NCBI GenBank assembly: GCA_903813345.2
Contig: CAIIXF020000010.1
Location: forward strand, 18,613,181 to 18,677,180
Reading direction: 5' to 3'
DNA from: Owenia fusiformis
Lineage: Eukaryota; Annelida; Polychaeta; Sabellida; Oweniidae
DNA length: 64,000 bases
This document shows, piece after piece, positions 13,001 through 26,288 of the stretch; the first letter of the stretch is position 1; each line of letters starts with the position of its first letter. The position numbers and the translations under genes are program-made. The notes under the pieces were generated by a model that worked only from the letters and a program-made list of their open reading frames with translations, was not told the DNA's origin and did not search any database.

Positions 13001-15936
13001 AATGTATATCTTACTTACCTCTCTCCAATGCTTAGTCTGAAGCTACGTAAACATGTTTTGAAATCAGTGAATCCTTTTTCGGAATTTAAGAATACTCTCA
13101 CCTTGTTGTCTGACGTGGTATTTCACTTTAAAACAAATACATGATATCACTACGCATATATCTGGTTAATAGACACTGTCAATATTTACTATAGATCATA
13201 TTTATCTCCCTTAGCGTAAATTTGCATATTGGTTGCATTATTATAAAAACTATGCGTAATGAGTTAATAAATGTTTAGCTGCGTATGATGTTGTGCCCAT
13301 CGGCCTGCGTGTGTTTAGGCGCAGTTTACAATTCAACTTACTTCACGTGAGATAATATACAAGGGATCTAGAATTATCTTGAAGAAATATCTGAAATAAA
13401 AAATATGTGTACTTAAGTCATAAAGAGTTAATAAAATAAGTATAAAACAAACACTAAACACACTCACCGATATTCCGAAAAATCAAAACACTTATTCACC
13501 GTTAACGTCAGCAATAAATATCTTTTCAATTCTACAAGTACTTTAGAAATGCATCTCAAACAATTGTATTTACATATGCGTGATCGATTTTTGATTTGTA
13601 GGTTTGAATTTTATTTCAAACATTGCATCACAGACGAAATCGACATTTAGAAAACTGTCGAGAATTGACTGTAAAAATGTACTTACTCTGGAACAAATCG
13701 TGATTCTGATGGTTATAGCCAGGGAACAGGAAAGAGCACAATAAACTTACCTATAAAGATAAACGCAATTAAAAGAGTCCTAGAATTCCTAACAAAAAAA
13801 CAATATTACCGCAAACCTCATCCTTTGTACGTCTGTCTGGTTGGAATTTAAAAAAGAAACTGATTTTGTTTTCTTGTTACTAAAACTTTGTAGTTTTCAA
13901 TTTCTTTTTATTAGATATATCTTTCCCATCTCGATCTTAAATTTCTAGGCAAATGTCTTCCAATTTGGGATAAAAATATATTTTCCTATTTTATTTGACA
14001 TTGATTCGAGCCCGTGATTCTTTTCTTTCTCCTAATGGATAGTTCTGCATCAATGGATACACCCCGGATTAACTATCAATCCCTTTGTTGTCAAAGAGAC
14101 GTTGGTCGGAAATCATTTAATCAGGCTCTTCGTATCTTTCTTGAGAAATATCTGGGATATTCATGACTATATCGTCCAATCCGTTTTATATTGTTTACTG
14201 GCATTTGCAGTTAATTATATTATATCAAAAACAATTCGATCCAAAATTGATCACGCAGGGCCGGATTCATTGTCTGTTTTGACAAGTCAATAACAATCAC
14301 GGTTCTAACGACCCTATTATTCGTGATATAACTAACTGGAAGCGAGATCCAATCCCAGAAGAATTTTACTGCTTGCCAAAAGAACGATTAAAGTCACGAA
14401 CAATTATACGCCATGATCATATATTTCTCTTAAACTACTACGATGGCCTATATATAGCCAAGAAAACAATCGATCGTTGGAGCTCATTAATGTTTTCAAA
14501 TGCATATATAATTCTTGAAATTGTTTTTATAAACCTTTTAGTACAGTAGATGCCAGATACTGTCTCTGTTAGACAACTCACCCGTCAATACGGCAGGGCG
14601 TCCCTTGGCCTCGTCAGTTCCGCGCCGTGAATTGCTGGCTTGATCTCATCGTTCACTTGTCAACAAATAACCATTGCGTGTGGTACAATGTTGAAACAGT
14701 CAGGAGCGGCATGTCTACCGAAGAGTAATGGTAATCCGAATAACCTCAAAGTGGAATATGTGTTCTTTAACATTCAACACACCACAAAGGGGCGACTTAA
14801 TGCGCTTCTTTATGGGATGAAACCTTTACCCCCAATCAGAATCCGTCAAACGCCGTCAGTCCATGCCGTTAAAAGCCACAGATTGGCTTATGATTACGTA
14901 CAAATTAAACTGTATCATAATTGGTGAATATTGCCGAACTCTTATTCTGGCACTTTAACAATGTCTTACAATTTACTGTTAAGTACTGTGTAATCGCTAT
15001 AATTGCAATTTTAACGTTTAGCTAAGCGTGGGACGGTAATATGAAGGCATCCTTTTTGAGAGAATCAAATCCTTCTAGAGAGTGGCATATTGATAAATCA
15101 ACGCTGTGGTATTTCAAAGATAACATAAAAACTGATCGCTTTAATTTGTACAGTTGAACTACCCTTTATTACACAAAACATTAAGATTAAAGCATATAAC
15201 TCTGACAGGTACGTTAATTAAGGTAGGCCAAAATGGGATACGAAAAAGGTTAATTAGGCGCGAGTGGGCGCCAAAAATTATCGCACTCTGCCCAACTTAA
15301 ATGATTTACATCGCGTGTTTTTCCTATTGCAGATTTGCAGCCAATATAAGGCATGTCACTATACTCTTATAAGTATCATTAAGTGACTGTTATATCACAA
15401 ATAAGTACAAATGAAAACTACGGAACTTAATAATTCCTCGAGTTATTTGTTAATAAATACCTGGAAAATATTAATACCTGAGTAATAATAGAACGTTCTT
15501 GGTTGAAACTGCTTCCCTAAGGGTGCTGGAATTATCTGTTAGATAAAGATTACATGATTTAAACAAGCGATCGCGGAAGAAATGGCATAAGACAAGCTTA
15601 GACCTGTCCATCTTTTATGAAATTGGCGATTTCTTGTTCGCTCGGATGTTGGGGGGGGGGGACATCAGAGCTAGACAATTCTGAAAAGGGAGGTGGTTGA
15701 AAGTAAATCATTTTCATATCAGTTGTAAAAACATTATTCATTTTCGTCACCTTTTACTAATCTCTATCCCACCTGAGGGATTGATTTAAAATTATCAGGT
15801 ATGTTTTTTGGCATTTTCGTTTACTTTGCTCCCATCGGTCGCATGAGAATTAAGTCCAAGCGTGCGAAAATGTACATTTTAGGCATACTAGATAATTTAA
15901 GGTGGTAATTATCTGTATTCAGATAGGCAATTGGTA
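10086..15936. other. Intergenic; nothing recognised
   Basis: AT-rich sequence with only short frames (for example 11718-11942, 14102-14293, 14640-14927) that match no family I know. A G11 run lies at 15651-15661. No tandem arrays or element ends identified. Confidence 0.5.
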
Positions 15937-16237
15937 ACCCAAGTCACACCAAACTTGTTCTCACAACGTTCTTGAAACATGGTGCCAAAAGGGCTAAAAC
16001 CATGTGCCAATGCATGGATCGGACTTTGCTGGAACTTTTAATTGCCATACTGGAAAGAACGGTTGAAAACTAGTTTGGTATGATAGGGGGGGGGGGGGGA
16101 TAAGATTTACTTGTTTTTTGAAGGTTCGCGGATTGTAGGAATGTTTATGAACAAACGTTGTATTTTAGGAAAATTCATCCTGACCATAGCAAATTTTACG
16201 AGGACGTTTTGAGAACTTGTTAAGTGTGACTGGGGGT
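15937..16237. mobile_element. TA-flanked MITE with ACCCMAGTCACAC ends and a poly-G centre
   Basis: The left end reads ACCCAAGTCACACC, then AACTTGTTCTCACAACGTTC. The right end, read in reverse, gives ACCCCCAGTCACAC, then AACAAGTTCTCAAAACGTCC. The terminal inverted repeat is about 40 bp and imperfect. TA dinucleotides lie at 15935-15936 and 16238-16239. A G14 run sits near the middle (16086-16099). The ends resemble those of the element at 30965-31458, so both probably use the same transposase type. Confidence 0.7.
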
Positions 16238-16484
16238 TATAGTAATTCATTTCATGATCAATTTATCAGTTACTTCAGTAAGAACTCTTGACTTTTTTAG
16301 TTTTTAGTGCACATTACGAATCAACATGAACTAATGTGTTTTGACACTTTTGCACATAATCATCAAGGGTGCGTTAGGCTAAGTAACCCTAAATTAAATG
16401 TTTAGCATATTTTCACCATTCATTCTTTGAACACCGTCTTTATAAAAGAAATGAGTTTCGAGGGGCGTTTGGAAATGAACCATC

Positions 16485-16760
16485 ATTTTTATGTCCCCAC
16501 CACATAGTGGGACCGTATTAATTGTCGGCCAAGGCGCGTCTGTATGTATGTCAGTCTGTCAGTCTGTCCGTCTGTATGTCCGACAGTTTTCTCTTAAACC
16601 GCTATAAATGATTTTTTAAATAAATTTTCAGGGATGACTGAGGAGTACATACAGATGCGGTACAGAAAATCTCAACTCAATACTTACTTCCTGTCGGCCA
16701 TTTTGAAGTCAAATGCTAAAATCCTTGTCTGCAAACTTTAAGAAAAACAGTTTCTCAGTT
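16485..16760. repeat. Likely interspersed repeat with GTCTGTCC short tandem tract
   Basis: It begins with a small hairpin, GTCCC...GTGGGAC, at about 16493-16513. This is followed by a GTCTGT/GTCCGTCTGTATG tract (16538-16582) and a phrase with CGGCCATTTTGAAGTC. Sequences of this style are frequent interspersed repeats in mollusc genomes; that is from memory, and the boundaries are not visible here. Confidence 0.4.
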
Positions 16761-17504
16761 ACTTTCAAAACTTAAACATCTTGTTCAACTCATTTCATAC
16801 ATCTGATTGGGTTTTGGACCTGTTAGCTCAGTCATGGCAGCCATTTTGAATGTCTTTTTTATGATATGACAGAAACGAAAACCCGCACTATTATTAACCT
16901 TTTAGAAAATACTGTTAAACACAAGATTTAGATACTCCAACCTTGATGACCTGGTCTACTTGAAGTGTCAACTTAACACACACTTATCCAAGAAAGGTTA
17001 ACACATTCAAAAAAGAATGAAAAGAGCGAAAAGGCTTGCTGACCTTTAGTTTCAGATATCAGATAGATAACCTAGTATTCACTTGAGGTCAAATTGTGAA
17101 TCCTTTATTTCCATTATATTGCAGGTCAATTTGAAGTGCTTGTGATTCTGAACATTGCTTTATGGACTGTCGATAGATGGCGGTTGATTTAATTGTGTAC
17201 TTTCGCATATAAAATGTGTTTCAAAAATCGCAAGATCAACTTTATCGAAGTATCTTTAATCTTTAGATATTAAAACATGTTTGTAAATAATTATGAATTA
17301 AACATGATGAATTAAAAGTTTTAAAACAGCAATAGTAGTTACATTTCTCTTCATTTCTGGATTAGGTTAATATCTTAAAAGTTGGTTCATAGTTGGAATA
17401 AGGTAAAGAAAGTCGAGGGGAGGCACCATACTAGTAGAATTATATGATCCGGCGGTAATATAGCTTACTATTTTAAACTCTAATATTTCAATTTATTTAT
17501 ACTC

Positions 17505-17673
17505 CAGGGGCGGATCTGGGAACCAACAAGGGGAGGGGGGGGGGGCAAATTTCAGATCAGAGAAAAAACATTTTTGGCCCCTATAACCCCAAAGTGGGCC
17601 CAAATTTTGAGGCCCATTTTCCTCAAAATTTGGCCTGAAATTAAAAAATAAGGGCCCCCCAGATCCGCCAGTG
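17505..17673. mobile_element. hAT-like MITE, CAGGGGCGGATCTGGG ends, 5-bp target duplication
   Basis: A 169-bp element. The left end is CAGGGGCGGATCTGGG; the right end, read in reverse, is CACTGGCGGATCTGGG. TACTC flanks both sides (17500-17504 and 17674-17678). The inside is a near-palindrome of AAATTTTGAGGCC with its mirror image and G/C runs. CAG-type ends with 5-bp duplications fit the hAT clade that makes 5-bp duplications. No coding capacity. Confidence 0.75.
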
Positions 17674-17678
17674 TACTC

Positions 17679-20600
17679 TATATATTTTATTCACATGTCG
17701 CGCTTAATGAATAAATACTATTTAACCATGTTAAAAAGAATATCGTACTATTCATAACATATGAATTATAATTTGTGAACTACAATAAAATAGGTCCCTT
17801 GATGCTAATTGATCGAAATCAACCTGGTGACATTGCCATTGTGTACAGGCCAGATATGCATTGGGAATCAATCATGAATTATTCACTGAATATTTTTGTA
17901 TTCATGTCATGAAAATCTTCGATATATCTTTTCTATAGGAACACTAGAAGAGTTCGAATACTACAACAGTATTATTTGCTCTTTTATAAATCAATAGATC
18001 GAAGAAGATAACATACACGCGATAGTGGATTCTTTTAATGGAAAAAGGTAATATGAGTAAGAAACACTTGTTAAGTAAGATTACGATAAGCTTTCAATTG
18101 TATCTACAAATGTTTAAAGATTGTGTGTATCGACAATGAATTCAACAACATAAAGGCGTTTAATCCCTACTCAAAGTTCAATGATCTCCTGATAATAATA
18201 AAAAATAAATTCAGACTGATAAGACAACCGATCATTTAATTCAAGGAATCGAACCAGATTGGCCACATATCTTTCGATCAAACATGTCACGAATGGAATA
18301 TTCTACAGACGGGACACAATTTAAAAAAAACGAAAGATGCGTCATGGATGTTCCATCTCAATAAATGTAATAATTAAATGCCATCCGATAAAGTAATTTA
18401 TATATATTAATAGCATTTTAAAAAACTCAAAAAGCTTTCCTCAAGATAATTCAAAGTGTTAGAGATACAAAATACAACTAGATATACTGGGTAGAGCAGT
18501 GAACAATTAAACGATTGTTGCGTTGCGGGTAATACGTGAGATATAGCTCGTGGTCACAAAAGAGTCCACTGTATTGGATCACCCTGTACACGACACAGGC
18601 TTGAATAAGTCAAGTTACTAGTATTTTGTCTATATGAGTATTTGATGACCACAATCAAGGTTTTTACTGACATGTAGTAACGATATCACCCGATGGAACC
18701 GACATCATGTCACCGTTATTGACAGTAAATGTGAAAGACAACTTTCAAAATGAATATTAATTGCATTGATTTGTAATTCAAACGAACGAATTGTGTCGCT
18801 TTGACATAATAAATGCCACCTTCAGAATTGTTTCAACAAAAATTTTATATCAATTTATGACACGGTGTTCGATTTATATTGCTAATGAATAAATTGGATT
18901 GTGATTCCAAAATTGATTTGAAAACGTTCATGGTACTTGTTTCCCAGTTTAGTACAAATATCGGCCGATAATATTGGAATTAATCGCATCATTATTTTGG
19001 AATTCTTTGAAAGTACGCAATATAATCACAAGGATTTGACGAATGGCCCTTGGATGGTTACAAATACATTTTGCCATTGGACTAAATTCCCGGGGACCAA
19101 TTACTTTACGATAAACTTGATAAGTGGGTTTGTCAAAGCCAGTTGGATTAGGTGATATTGCATATCAAAGCATTTTCTAAGGTTCCTATAAATTTCCACT
19201 TGAAATTTATGAAAAATGTTGGTGTTTTAAGTGGTTTAGTCGTATTTTAATCCAAAAATGAAAATTGTTTCTTTCCAAAGAAAAATGACAGGCATGGATT
19301 CAAGACCTATTATTGACATAATCTGATGAACTATCTTAATAGAAATGTCTCGTGCGTGATGTGTGAAGTCGTGAAGATCAATTCAAACTTTCAATCCCCT
19401 ATTTCACTCGTGATCCACTCGATTACGCTGGAACCGTTTCGGTAACAAAATGTCGGAACGTCGAAGGCACGTTTTACATCTTTCCTTATATCACACGTTG
19501 TAGGCAGAATTCCCACGACATTTTTATCACAAACGTGTGTCAGTGTCATATGATTAAGAAAATGTACACATTTGTGAACAAATAGTTCAGAAGACAACGG
19601 AATCTGCACTTTTAACCCTTGCCGTTTATGTAACAAGTGAGGAATTAAATCGACGATTCTGTTGTCTTCTGAGCTATTTTTTCGCAAACATGTACCTTTT
19701 ATAAAACCATTTCGTAAACCAGCGTAATCAAGCGGATCACCAGTGTATTAGAGCCCTCGGAATCAGTTAAGTCGCAAACTCGAATAATGCTGCGTTACCC
19801 AACGCAAGGCATATATTTAGCACTTAATCATCACTTATCATCACGCAATTCTGACGCATGGCAATTGTAACAAGCTGTAAATTCATATTGAAAATAAGTA
19901 AAACTTAACTTTAAAGAATATGATAGACTACCAGAAGGCAAGTGACTACTGTAAAAGCCCAAATTTTCAAGGTGCCCTAATTTCCGCTATATTCGCGTCT
20001 GGGTGTTTAGCGCGAATTCAAGAGCACGTTGATTAAAGGGCACGTTGATTCAATGGTACGTGGAGTAATTATTTGGTCGATATATTTCCGTAACCTAACA
20101 AGATTTGACTGTTCTCTTTACATACTTATGTCATCGTGTTCCAATAAATCAAAATCCCTTCTATAACCTTCAATAACTCGGGTAAGTAATTATATTAGTG
20201 AAAGTATCCATTACATTGAAAAGTTGTACTAATGACAAAATTAAATAAGCATTATTAGTCGGATGGTTTTATACGAGTTCGGATTCTCATGGGATTCAAT
20301 TTAGTTCGGATCAACCCCCTCCATCTACTGATCCTACATATTGGTATACGGTATCAATATGAGATAACGACACGTTTTGCCGTGTTGATGGTCGATTCCC
20401 GGATGATACTGAATAGGAATATAAAAATCAATGAATGTTTTTGATATATTATCCCCTAGATGGGTATATATAAAGTTAAATTCAGCTCGTAAATCAAACT
20501 AATTAGTATGCCTGAAATGTTTATTATTATACATTAGCCATCGGAGAATGCTATAGCTATAAAGTAAATATATATTCCACCAAAAATGGATCATGTATTA

Positions 20601-21100
20601 ACGCTATGATCCCAAATGGGAAGATCTAATGTTTTATTATCTATTTGAAATACGAGGAAGCTCTAAAAATTATGGATGAATAAATACAAGGTTATAAATA
20701 ACATCCGGTTGTTAACTTTCGGCTATTGTGTCTACGAATTATGATAAAACACACAAGGGATTTCACCAGAAAAATGAGCTACTCTAGTTTCGTCAACTTG
20801 TGTCCCATTTACTCTGTTTATTATTACAAACACGAAATTTAAAATGCTCAAACTATTCTGGCATGAATGAGATTAACGTCATTTGGAATGATCGTTGCTT
20901 CTTCGGTAACTTTTCCTTAACTTTAGTCTTACTCGGCGTCTTTTTCTCATACACCGTTGCTCATGTGGAATATTTTCGACATATTTTATGGGGCCTGCTT
21001 GTTACGCGTTCAAACGTAATCTTCACAAATATAGAATACATTGTTCGTGAAAAACGCAGAAATAACTAGACTCAAGATTGGGTTGACTTAAATATCGAAG
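17679..21100. other. Intergenic; nothing recognised
   Basis: AT-rich sequence with short unrelated frames (18937-19155 plus, 19391-19687 minus) and no recognisable domain. A lone CACGGTG lies at 18861 with no partner end. Confidence 0.5.
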
Positions 21101-21104
21101 TTAT

Positions 21105-21215
21105 AAGCTGAATAAGTAGCTGATAGGAAAAGGTGGATGGGTATAAGTAGCTGAGCAAATAGCTGAGTAGGTAGCTGGGTAAGTAGCTCAGTCAGTTGCT
21201 AGGAGGGTAGCTGAA
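21105..21215. repeat. Short degenerate tandem repeat of about 12 bp
   Basis: AGTAGCTG, TAGCTGAG and TAGCTGGGTA motifs recur every 8-20 bases: AAGTAGCTGATAGG, AAGTAGCTGAGCAA, ATAGCTGAGTAGG, TAGCTGGGTAAG, TAGCTCAGTCAG, GTAGCTGAAAC. A small minisatellite with no coding meaning. Confidence 0.65.
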
Positions 21216-21316
21216 ACATCAATCTGTGTATTTTAATTTTGGGAGACTTGGGTAAAACAGTTTGTGACCTAGTTTCATTACTTTGAACTTGAACTTGAAG
21301 TTTCATGACTTTGAAC

Positions 21317-21340
21317 TAACTAGACTCTGCACGCAGGGTA
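21317..21340 (+). mobile_element. TACCCT-family MITE, copy F (right end only)
   Basis: TAACTAGACTCTGCACGCAG followed by GGTA matches the right 24 bases of the family closely. The left part, with TTGCATTCGTTCGAC, is missing upstream, so this copy is truncated and no target duplication can be checked. Confidence 0.6.
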
Positions 21341-22148
21341 CAAAATGTCATCATACAACGTCATAACCTCTTAATACGAAGTTGGAACGAAAGTTAAGAA
21401 AATCTACACATTTTTCATAACTCAAACGTAGATTATTTGGAGAGCATTTTTTACCTACTTTTCGGACGCCGCCATATCTCTAAATTGGTAAATGTGAACA
21501 AAAACGATATGCCTATCGTTAATAATAAATACGTCTTATGTGAGCATTATGATTGAAACTATAATTTTTCATATGAAGATATGTGCATATTACCATAGAG
21601 GTCGCTAGTACAACATTAAAGCTAGGGAATCCAAATACGCTGTCCAACTTTTCCAATCGGTATAATTGTAATCACTTGATCAAACACAGGATATCATTCT
21701 AAATCGTGAGATATCACATGCATATTATCCCGAAACCTAATTAAGGATAGCGGAACCCTCGTCTAGAGATCCGAAGAGAAACAATTGCAAATGATGATAA
21801 GAACATGACTGAATATTTGGTTGAATTTTAAAAGTACAAATGAAGTAACATCAATAATTTGAAATAAAATTCAGTTCATACCCTTAACATGTCAGTGCTT
21901 AATCTGATTATTTGATCACGAGGTCCTCGACTCCTAAGTAATATTCGCAATTTATCGGGAGTGATACTTGAACAATCTCGCGCAGCTAATCGCCCATAAA
22001 AGCAGTCAGCTTCTGGGACTTTGGGACGTCTGTAGAACAATATATGAATGATGATAAAAGGGTAATGGTGCAAAAATTATTTGTTAACTTAGTATAAATC
22101 AATCATTTTGTGTCTGACTACAAAAACCCTCATACCGCGAACACGGCA

Positions 22149-22190
22149 TATAATATATATATAATATATATATAATATACTATATGTATT
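22149..22190. repeat. AT-rich microsatellite
   Basis: Alternating TATAATATATATA units. Low complexity only. Confidence 0.8.
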
Positions 22191-22309
22191 TTCCGAATAG
22201 AGTTATCCAGCTGGTATTTGGAGCGCTAGTCATACGCTGCATCATATTTTTATTTTTATTAAGCGATGGTATCAATTAATTGTGCGACCCATTAACATTT
22301 GTTGCTTTT

Positions 22310-22690
22310 CTAAGATGAATCCATGAAATCTGGAAACCTGTAGACAAGCCTCGACAGACAAGATTTTAGGACGGAACATCCTAAATGGCCACCTTGACAT
22401 TTACCCAGAAAGCCCAAAGAAGTTATCAGTTCTCGGCTTTCATACGTAGAAACATCTTTATTTCAGATGAATCCATGAAACGGTTTGGCTGGAAAACTGT
22501 AGACAAACCTGAACAGACAAGATTTTAGGACGGAAATCCAAAATGGCCGCCTTAACATTTACCCAGGATGTCGTAGAGAAACATCCCTGAAAATTTCAGA
22601 TGAATCCTTCAAACGGTTTGGCTGGAAACCTGTATACAAGATTAACAGGACACCCCGACGAACTGATCACAATATAGCACCCAAGGGTGC
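22310..22690. repeat. Tandemly repeated interspersed element, about three partial units of roughly 140 bp
   Basis: Each unit carries GATGAATCC(A/T)T(G/C)AAA, then a CTGGAAA(A/C)CTGTA block, then in two units GACAAGATTTTAGGACGGAA and ATTTACCCAG. Units begin near 22313, 22463 and 22595; the last is short and runs into the TACCCT element at 22699. Minus-strand frames through it are short. This is a repeat, not a gene. Confidence 0.65.
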
Positions 22691-22698
22691 AATGAAAA

Positions 22699-22744
22699 TA
22701 CCCTAAATGCATTCGTTCGACTTCTATACTCTGCGCGCAGGGTA
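22699..22744 (+). mobile_element. TACCCT-family MITE, copy D, 46-bp internally deleted form with 9-bp duplication
   Basis: TACCCTAAATGCATTCG joins directly to ACTCTGCGCGCAGGGTA: the family's two ends with most of the middle missing. CAATGAAAA lies on both sides (22690-22698 and 22745-22753), a perfect 9-bp duplication, so this short form either moved as such or lost its middle after insertion. Confidence 0.85.
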
Positions 22745-23299
22745 CAATGAAAAGGACCTTGTTTATACAAAAGTTAAGTGACATGGCAGCAGTTATCAAA
22801 GCCACTAGCTTGTTCATATAACAATACTAGTTTAAGCAACGCCATACCTTCCACTCAAGTAATTTTGTTATGTAACAGGGTATAAGCAAAATTACATACT
22901 AATGTATTTTCAAACGAGTATCACAAACCGTAAAACAGCAATGGTAATAATGATAAAACTGACAACCTGTCATTTATATTGTTTGACTGAGTTATTTGTT
23001 GCATAATAATCTACAGCATCAGACGCTGTAAAAACCTACTAAAATCTCAAATGAATGTTGGCATCGTTCAATCTCACGTCTTGTGTTCTTTAGCATAAGG
23101 CAAATTAATTTGCCAACATCAATTTACAGTTCAATAAATCCCTCTTATTGTCCCATACAAGACTTGGTGATCACTGGGGCTTAATTAACTTAAAACTAAA
23201 GATATCAAGGTATGGCCAATCTTCTTGTGTTTGTATATATTCTTTACTAAGGCGTTTTCTAGTGAAACTAGAGGTTCCGTGATTGAGTCAATACTGAGG

Positions 23300-23490
23300 T
23301 TAAGTTACACGTTTTTAAGACAACCTGTACGCGAACGTGTAAAATTTCAACCCCCGCGGATTACTGTCCCGCTCAATTACCTTTTTCAGGGACCTAATTA
23401 AAGTCTTTTTCTGTATACCTTTATCCTCAATCGGACATGGGAGAACTTATCCACAGAGGACCATTATTCTTATGTTCATGTACAAATTTC
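23300..23490. repeat. Dispersed repeat, copy 2 of the family at 7555-7790
   Basis: Shares in order the blocks ACGTTTTTAAGA, GGATTACTGTCCCGCTC, CTTTTTCAGGGACC, TTTTCTGTATAC, GGGAGAACTT and CACAGAGGACCA with the copy at 7555. The small frame running out of it (23472-23663) has no recognisable domain. Confidence 0.6.
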
Positions 23491-23818
23491 TCAAAAGACG
23501 TGTATCTCAACCTCCGAGCCCTTATAATTTTCATACTGTACACGAGCAAAACATAAAATCTGATGATTACCATACTAAGTACTATACACTTCTGAACAAC
23601 CATAAGTCAAAATGTAATAATTCGTATAATGATGTATACTATATAACACTATATAGAGAGTAACTTTATTATTTGTTAATTAAGATTCGAAAGGGCACAA
23701 TGCATAACAAATCCCAGAAAATGATCTGTAATAACCGTACACCAGACTATCACATTTACCTTAAATTATAAAACACGAACACTTATCTAACTGATCAGTA
23801 TGACATTAGTGCACACTA

Positions 23819-24061
23819 CAGTTGGGGACATAAATAAATGACAGGTGGATTTGCTGAAGTGAGGATTTCCCATGTTAAAAATAAGAGAATTTACAAGAGG
23901 CCATACATCAGTGGAGGAGATTATACAAAATGTAAAATATTCAAATTTTAAGGGATATGTATACGTATCTAGACAATATTGGAAATTATGGGCTTTCAGA
24001 CCACCATAATTAGGAAATGGTGATCGAAAATCGACCTGTCATTTATTTTTGTCCCCAACTG
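23819..24061. mobile_element. Tc1/mariner-type MITE with 34-bp inverted ends in a TA site
   Basis: A 243-bp element starting CAGTTGGGGACATAAATAAA and then TGACAGGTGGATTT. The right end is the reverse complement with two differences. TA precedes it (23817-23818) and follows it (24062-24063), the mark of Tc1/mariner-type insertion. It has no coding capacity. Confidence 0.85.
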
Positions 24062-24063
24062 TA

Positions 24064-25233
24064 CTCACGTTATATCAAAAAATTACACATCATAGTGCTA
24101 GGGAGTTTAAGCTTTACGTTTTTAAGAGAACTTGTACGCAGTACGTGAACGTATAAAATCATTGTCCTCGAATGCCCCAATGATAGTATTCGACTTGCCA
24201 GATAGCATAATAGCCATATAAAGATAAAAGTAAATAGTTGTAATGGGCTCCTGGAAAAAACAATGAGGGGGATAATGAAACGGCCGGGAGTTATAAAATT
24301 ACATGTTCACGTACTAAGTCATCTTAAACACGTAACGCTTAGCTCTCTAATAAAAGCGATGGTAATCTCAGTTTTGAATCATTCTGTAAAAAGGAGGAAT
24401 AGAAGGCCATTGAATACTAAACTTTCAATTCAATCAACAATACTCCGGGATAATACTGTACGTTGTCTTGTGTGTACTTATCCATGTCCGAGATCAATTA
24501 TTCTGTGCAGGAAATTATCGTTAAATCAAAACATTGACAGACTATACCAATATCGACTTCCTTGAAAATATTACAACTGTCTGACTAATGAACCCTTGAC
24601 TGAGACAGAATTAATAAAAACAACACGAAGCATTGTAGAGAGACAATTATTCAAATCACAGAAAGTATCTGAAAATATTCAGATTTTTGTAGTAATTCTT
24701 TGCGTATACTATCTTCTATGAGTATGTCCGCCTAGACAATGATTCCTTTTATTCAAATATCTGATTTGATATCAAATGATTACATATGCTATTAAACTAG
24801 AAGATCCGTATTCTCGCCGAGGGGGTAAGTGAAATATGAATTTCTAGAATCAAGTATGTAATCCGACATCAATGACAATCCACAAAAACACTTGGAGCAA
24901 TATCCATAATACAGTTCACAGTATACACCTATATCAAAAAGATCATTCAAAATAAATCGAAAGATATTTCTAACAACATGTCATAATAATGTACTTTTAT
25001 GGTGTACCTTGGGTGTGAGTTATAAACGCACAAATGGTATTTATAATTTCACATTATTCACAGGATTTGCAAGATAGGTTAGATCGTTCATAGTTATATC
25101 AGGTTCTGTACAGGGCAGAAACTTAGGTAGGTAGGATAAGAAGTTCATCTGTCATCGTTATGTTTGGATTTAATACTATTCTCTTAATACAATTTCTATC
25201 AAGCTTACGGGTTTAGCAACATATCTCCATAGG
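24064..25233. other. Intergenic; no gene recognised
   Basis: Contains a short third copy of the 7555/23300 repeat near 24115-24165 and an uncharacterised 100-codon frame (24263-24565) without domain features. Otherwise unremarkable. Confidence 0.45.
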
Positions 25234-25322
25234 TACCCTGCGCGCAGAGTCTAGTTATAAACTACCGAAGACGAAGCTCTCTTTTAAGAAGCTAAGTCGA
25301 ACGACTGCAAATGGTACTTATA
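25234..25322 (-). mobile_element. TACCCT-family MITE, copy B, with 9-bp target duplication
   Basis: Reverse-oriented, 89 bp. It begins TACCCTGCGCGCAGAGTC and runs to GCAAATGGTACTTATA. CTCCATAGG flanks it on both sides (25225-25233 and 25323-25331). The right tip is six bases longer than in other copies. The middle holds the family hairpin CTCTCTTTTAAGAAGC. Confidence 0.82.
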
Positions 25323-26288
25323 CTCCATAGGTTGCAATAGAGAAAAACGTTCATATGATTTCACTTTCTAATCGAACTGTTTAAATTTCAATTTTTATTG
25401 TCATTTGAATTCGCACAAAATGAAAAATTACATATCTCGACGCTTAATGATAGAAGTTAAAGCTGCAAGTCCGATCTTCGTCTTACAGACTGAATAACTG
25501 TATTGTAATTGATTAGAAAATATATTTACATTAAACTTACCTTCTCTTATGAAATGTTTATCTTATCCCACATTAGCAAAATTAAACAATATATTAATGT
25601 GCTAGTCTAGACTGTGAAGATCAAAGTATGTAGTTCCTCGTTCCGCATTGTAAGATTTCTGTAGATATATCTGATTGATTTGGCCTCCCCTGATCGTCAT
25701 TCTCATCATTAACAGTACGACCTATTTCAAGCGTTTCAACTCGCTGAATGAACTTCAAAGCGCCGTTGAAACTTCAAATTACGCTAGAAAGGCGCATCTG
25801 CTTTTAACACATGATCTAAACATTCGATAGAGCATTGAATAATGTTTACATGGCTCGGAAAATTGGAATCATATCATTTCCCTTTCAGTAGTTGCATTAA
25901 ATCAAGCGTTAAATTCCCTAAAACTCATTGAAGTTTCTCGTAAAGTATGAAAGCAATGACTTGTATGCAGGCCTGCAAATATCAAGTGTTAGAAAAGTGT
26001 TAGAAACTTAAGAAAATTTGCTACATGATGGCTGTATAGTAATAAACATCAGAATTAAGAAAATGTCTACCGTTTTTTCAAATCAGTTTATTTCCATGGC
26101 AACCATTATGTTTGTTTTTACATAAACTTGAACCACTATTTTAATTACTCTTTTTTACATTTTTATATATCGATTTTTTTCATTCATTATTTGATGTAAA
26201 ATATGTACTCCGTGAAATAAGATTGTACGCCCGCAACTAAGAGTATTTGTATTGGAACACCGAGCTTATTTTAAAATTCTTTAACGTA

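Noticed and set aside
14640-14927. 95-codon plus-strand frame
   Set aside because: Composition and content unremarkable; no domain.
18861-18867. Lone CACGGTG as another transposon end
   Set aside because: No matching CACCGTG partner with a shared inverted repeat or 5-bp duplication was found nearby.
24263-24565. 100-codon plus-strand frame
   Set aside because: No recognisable domain and no neighbouring exon signals.
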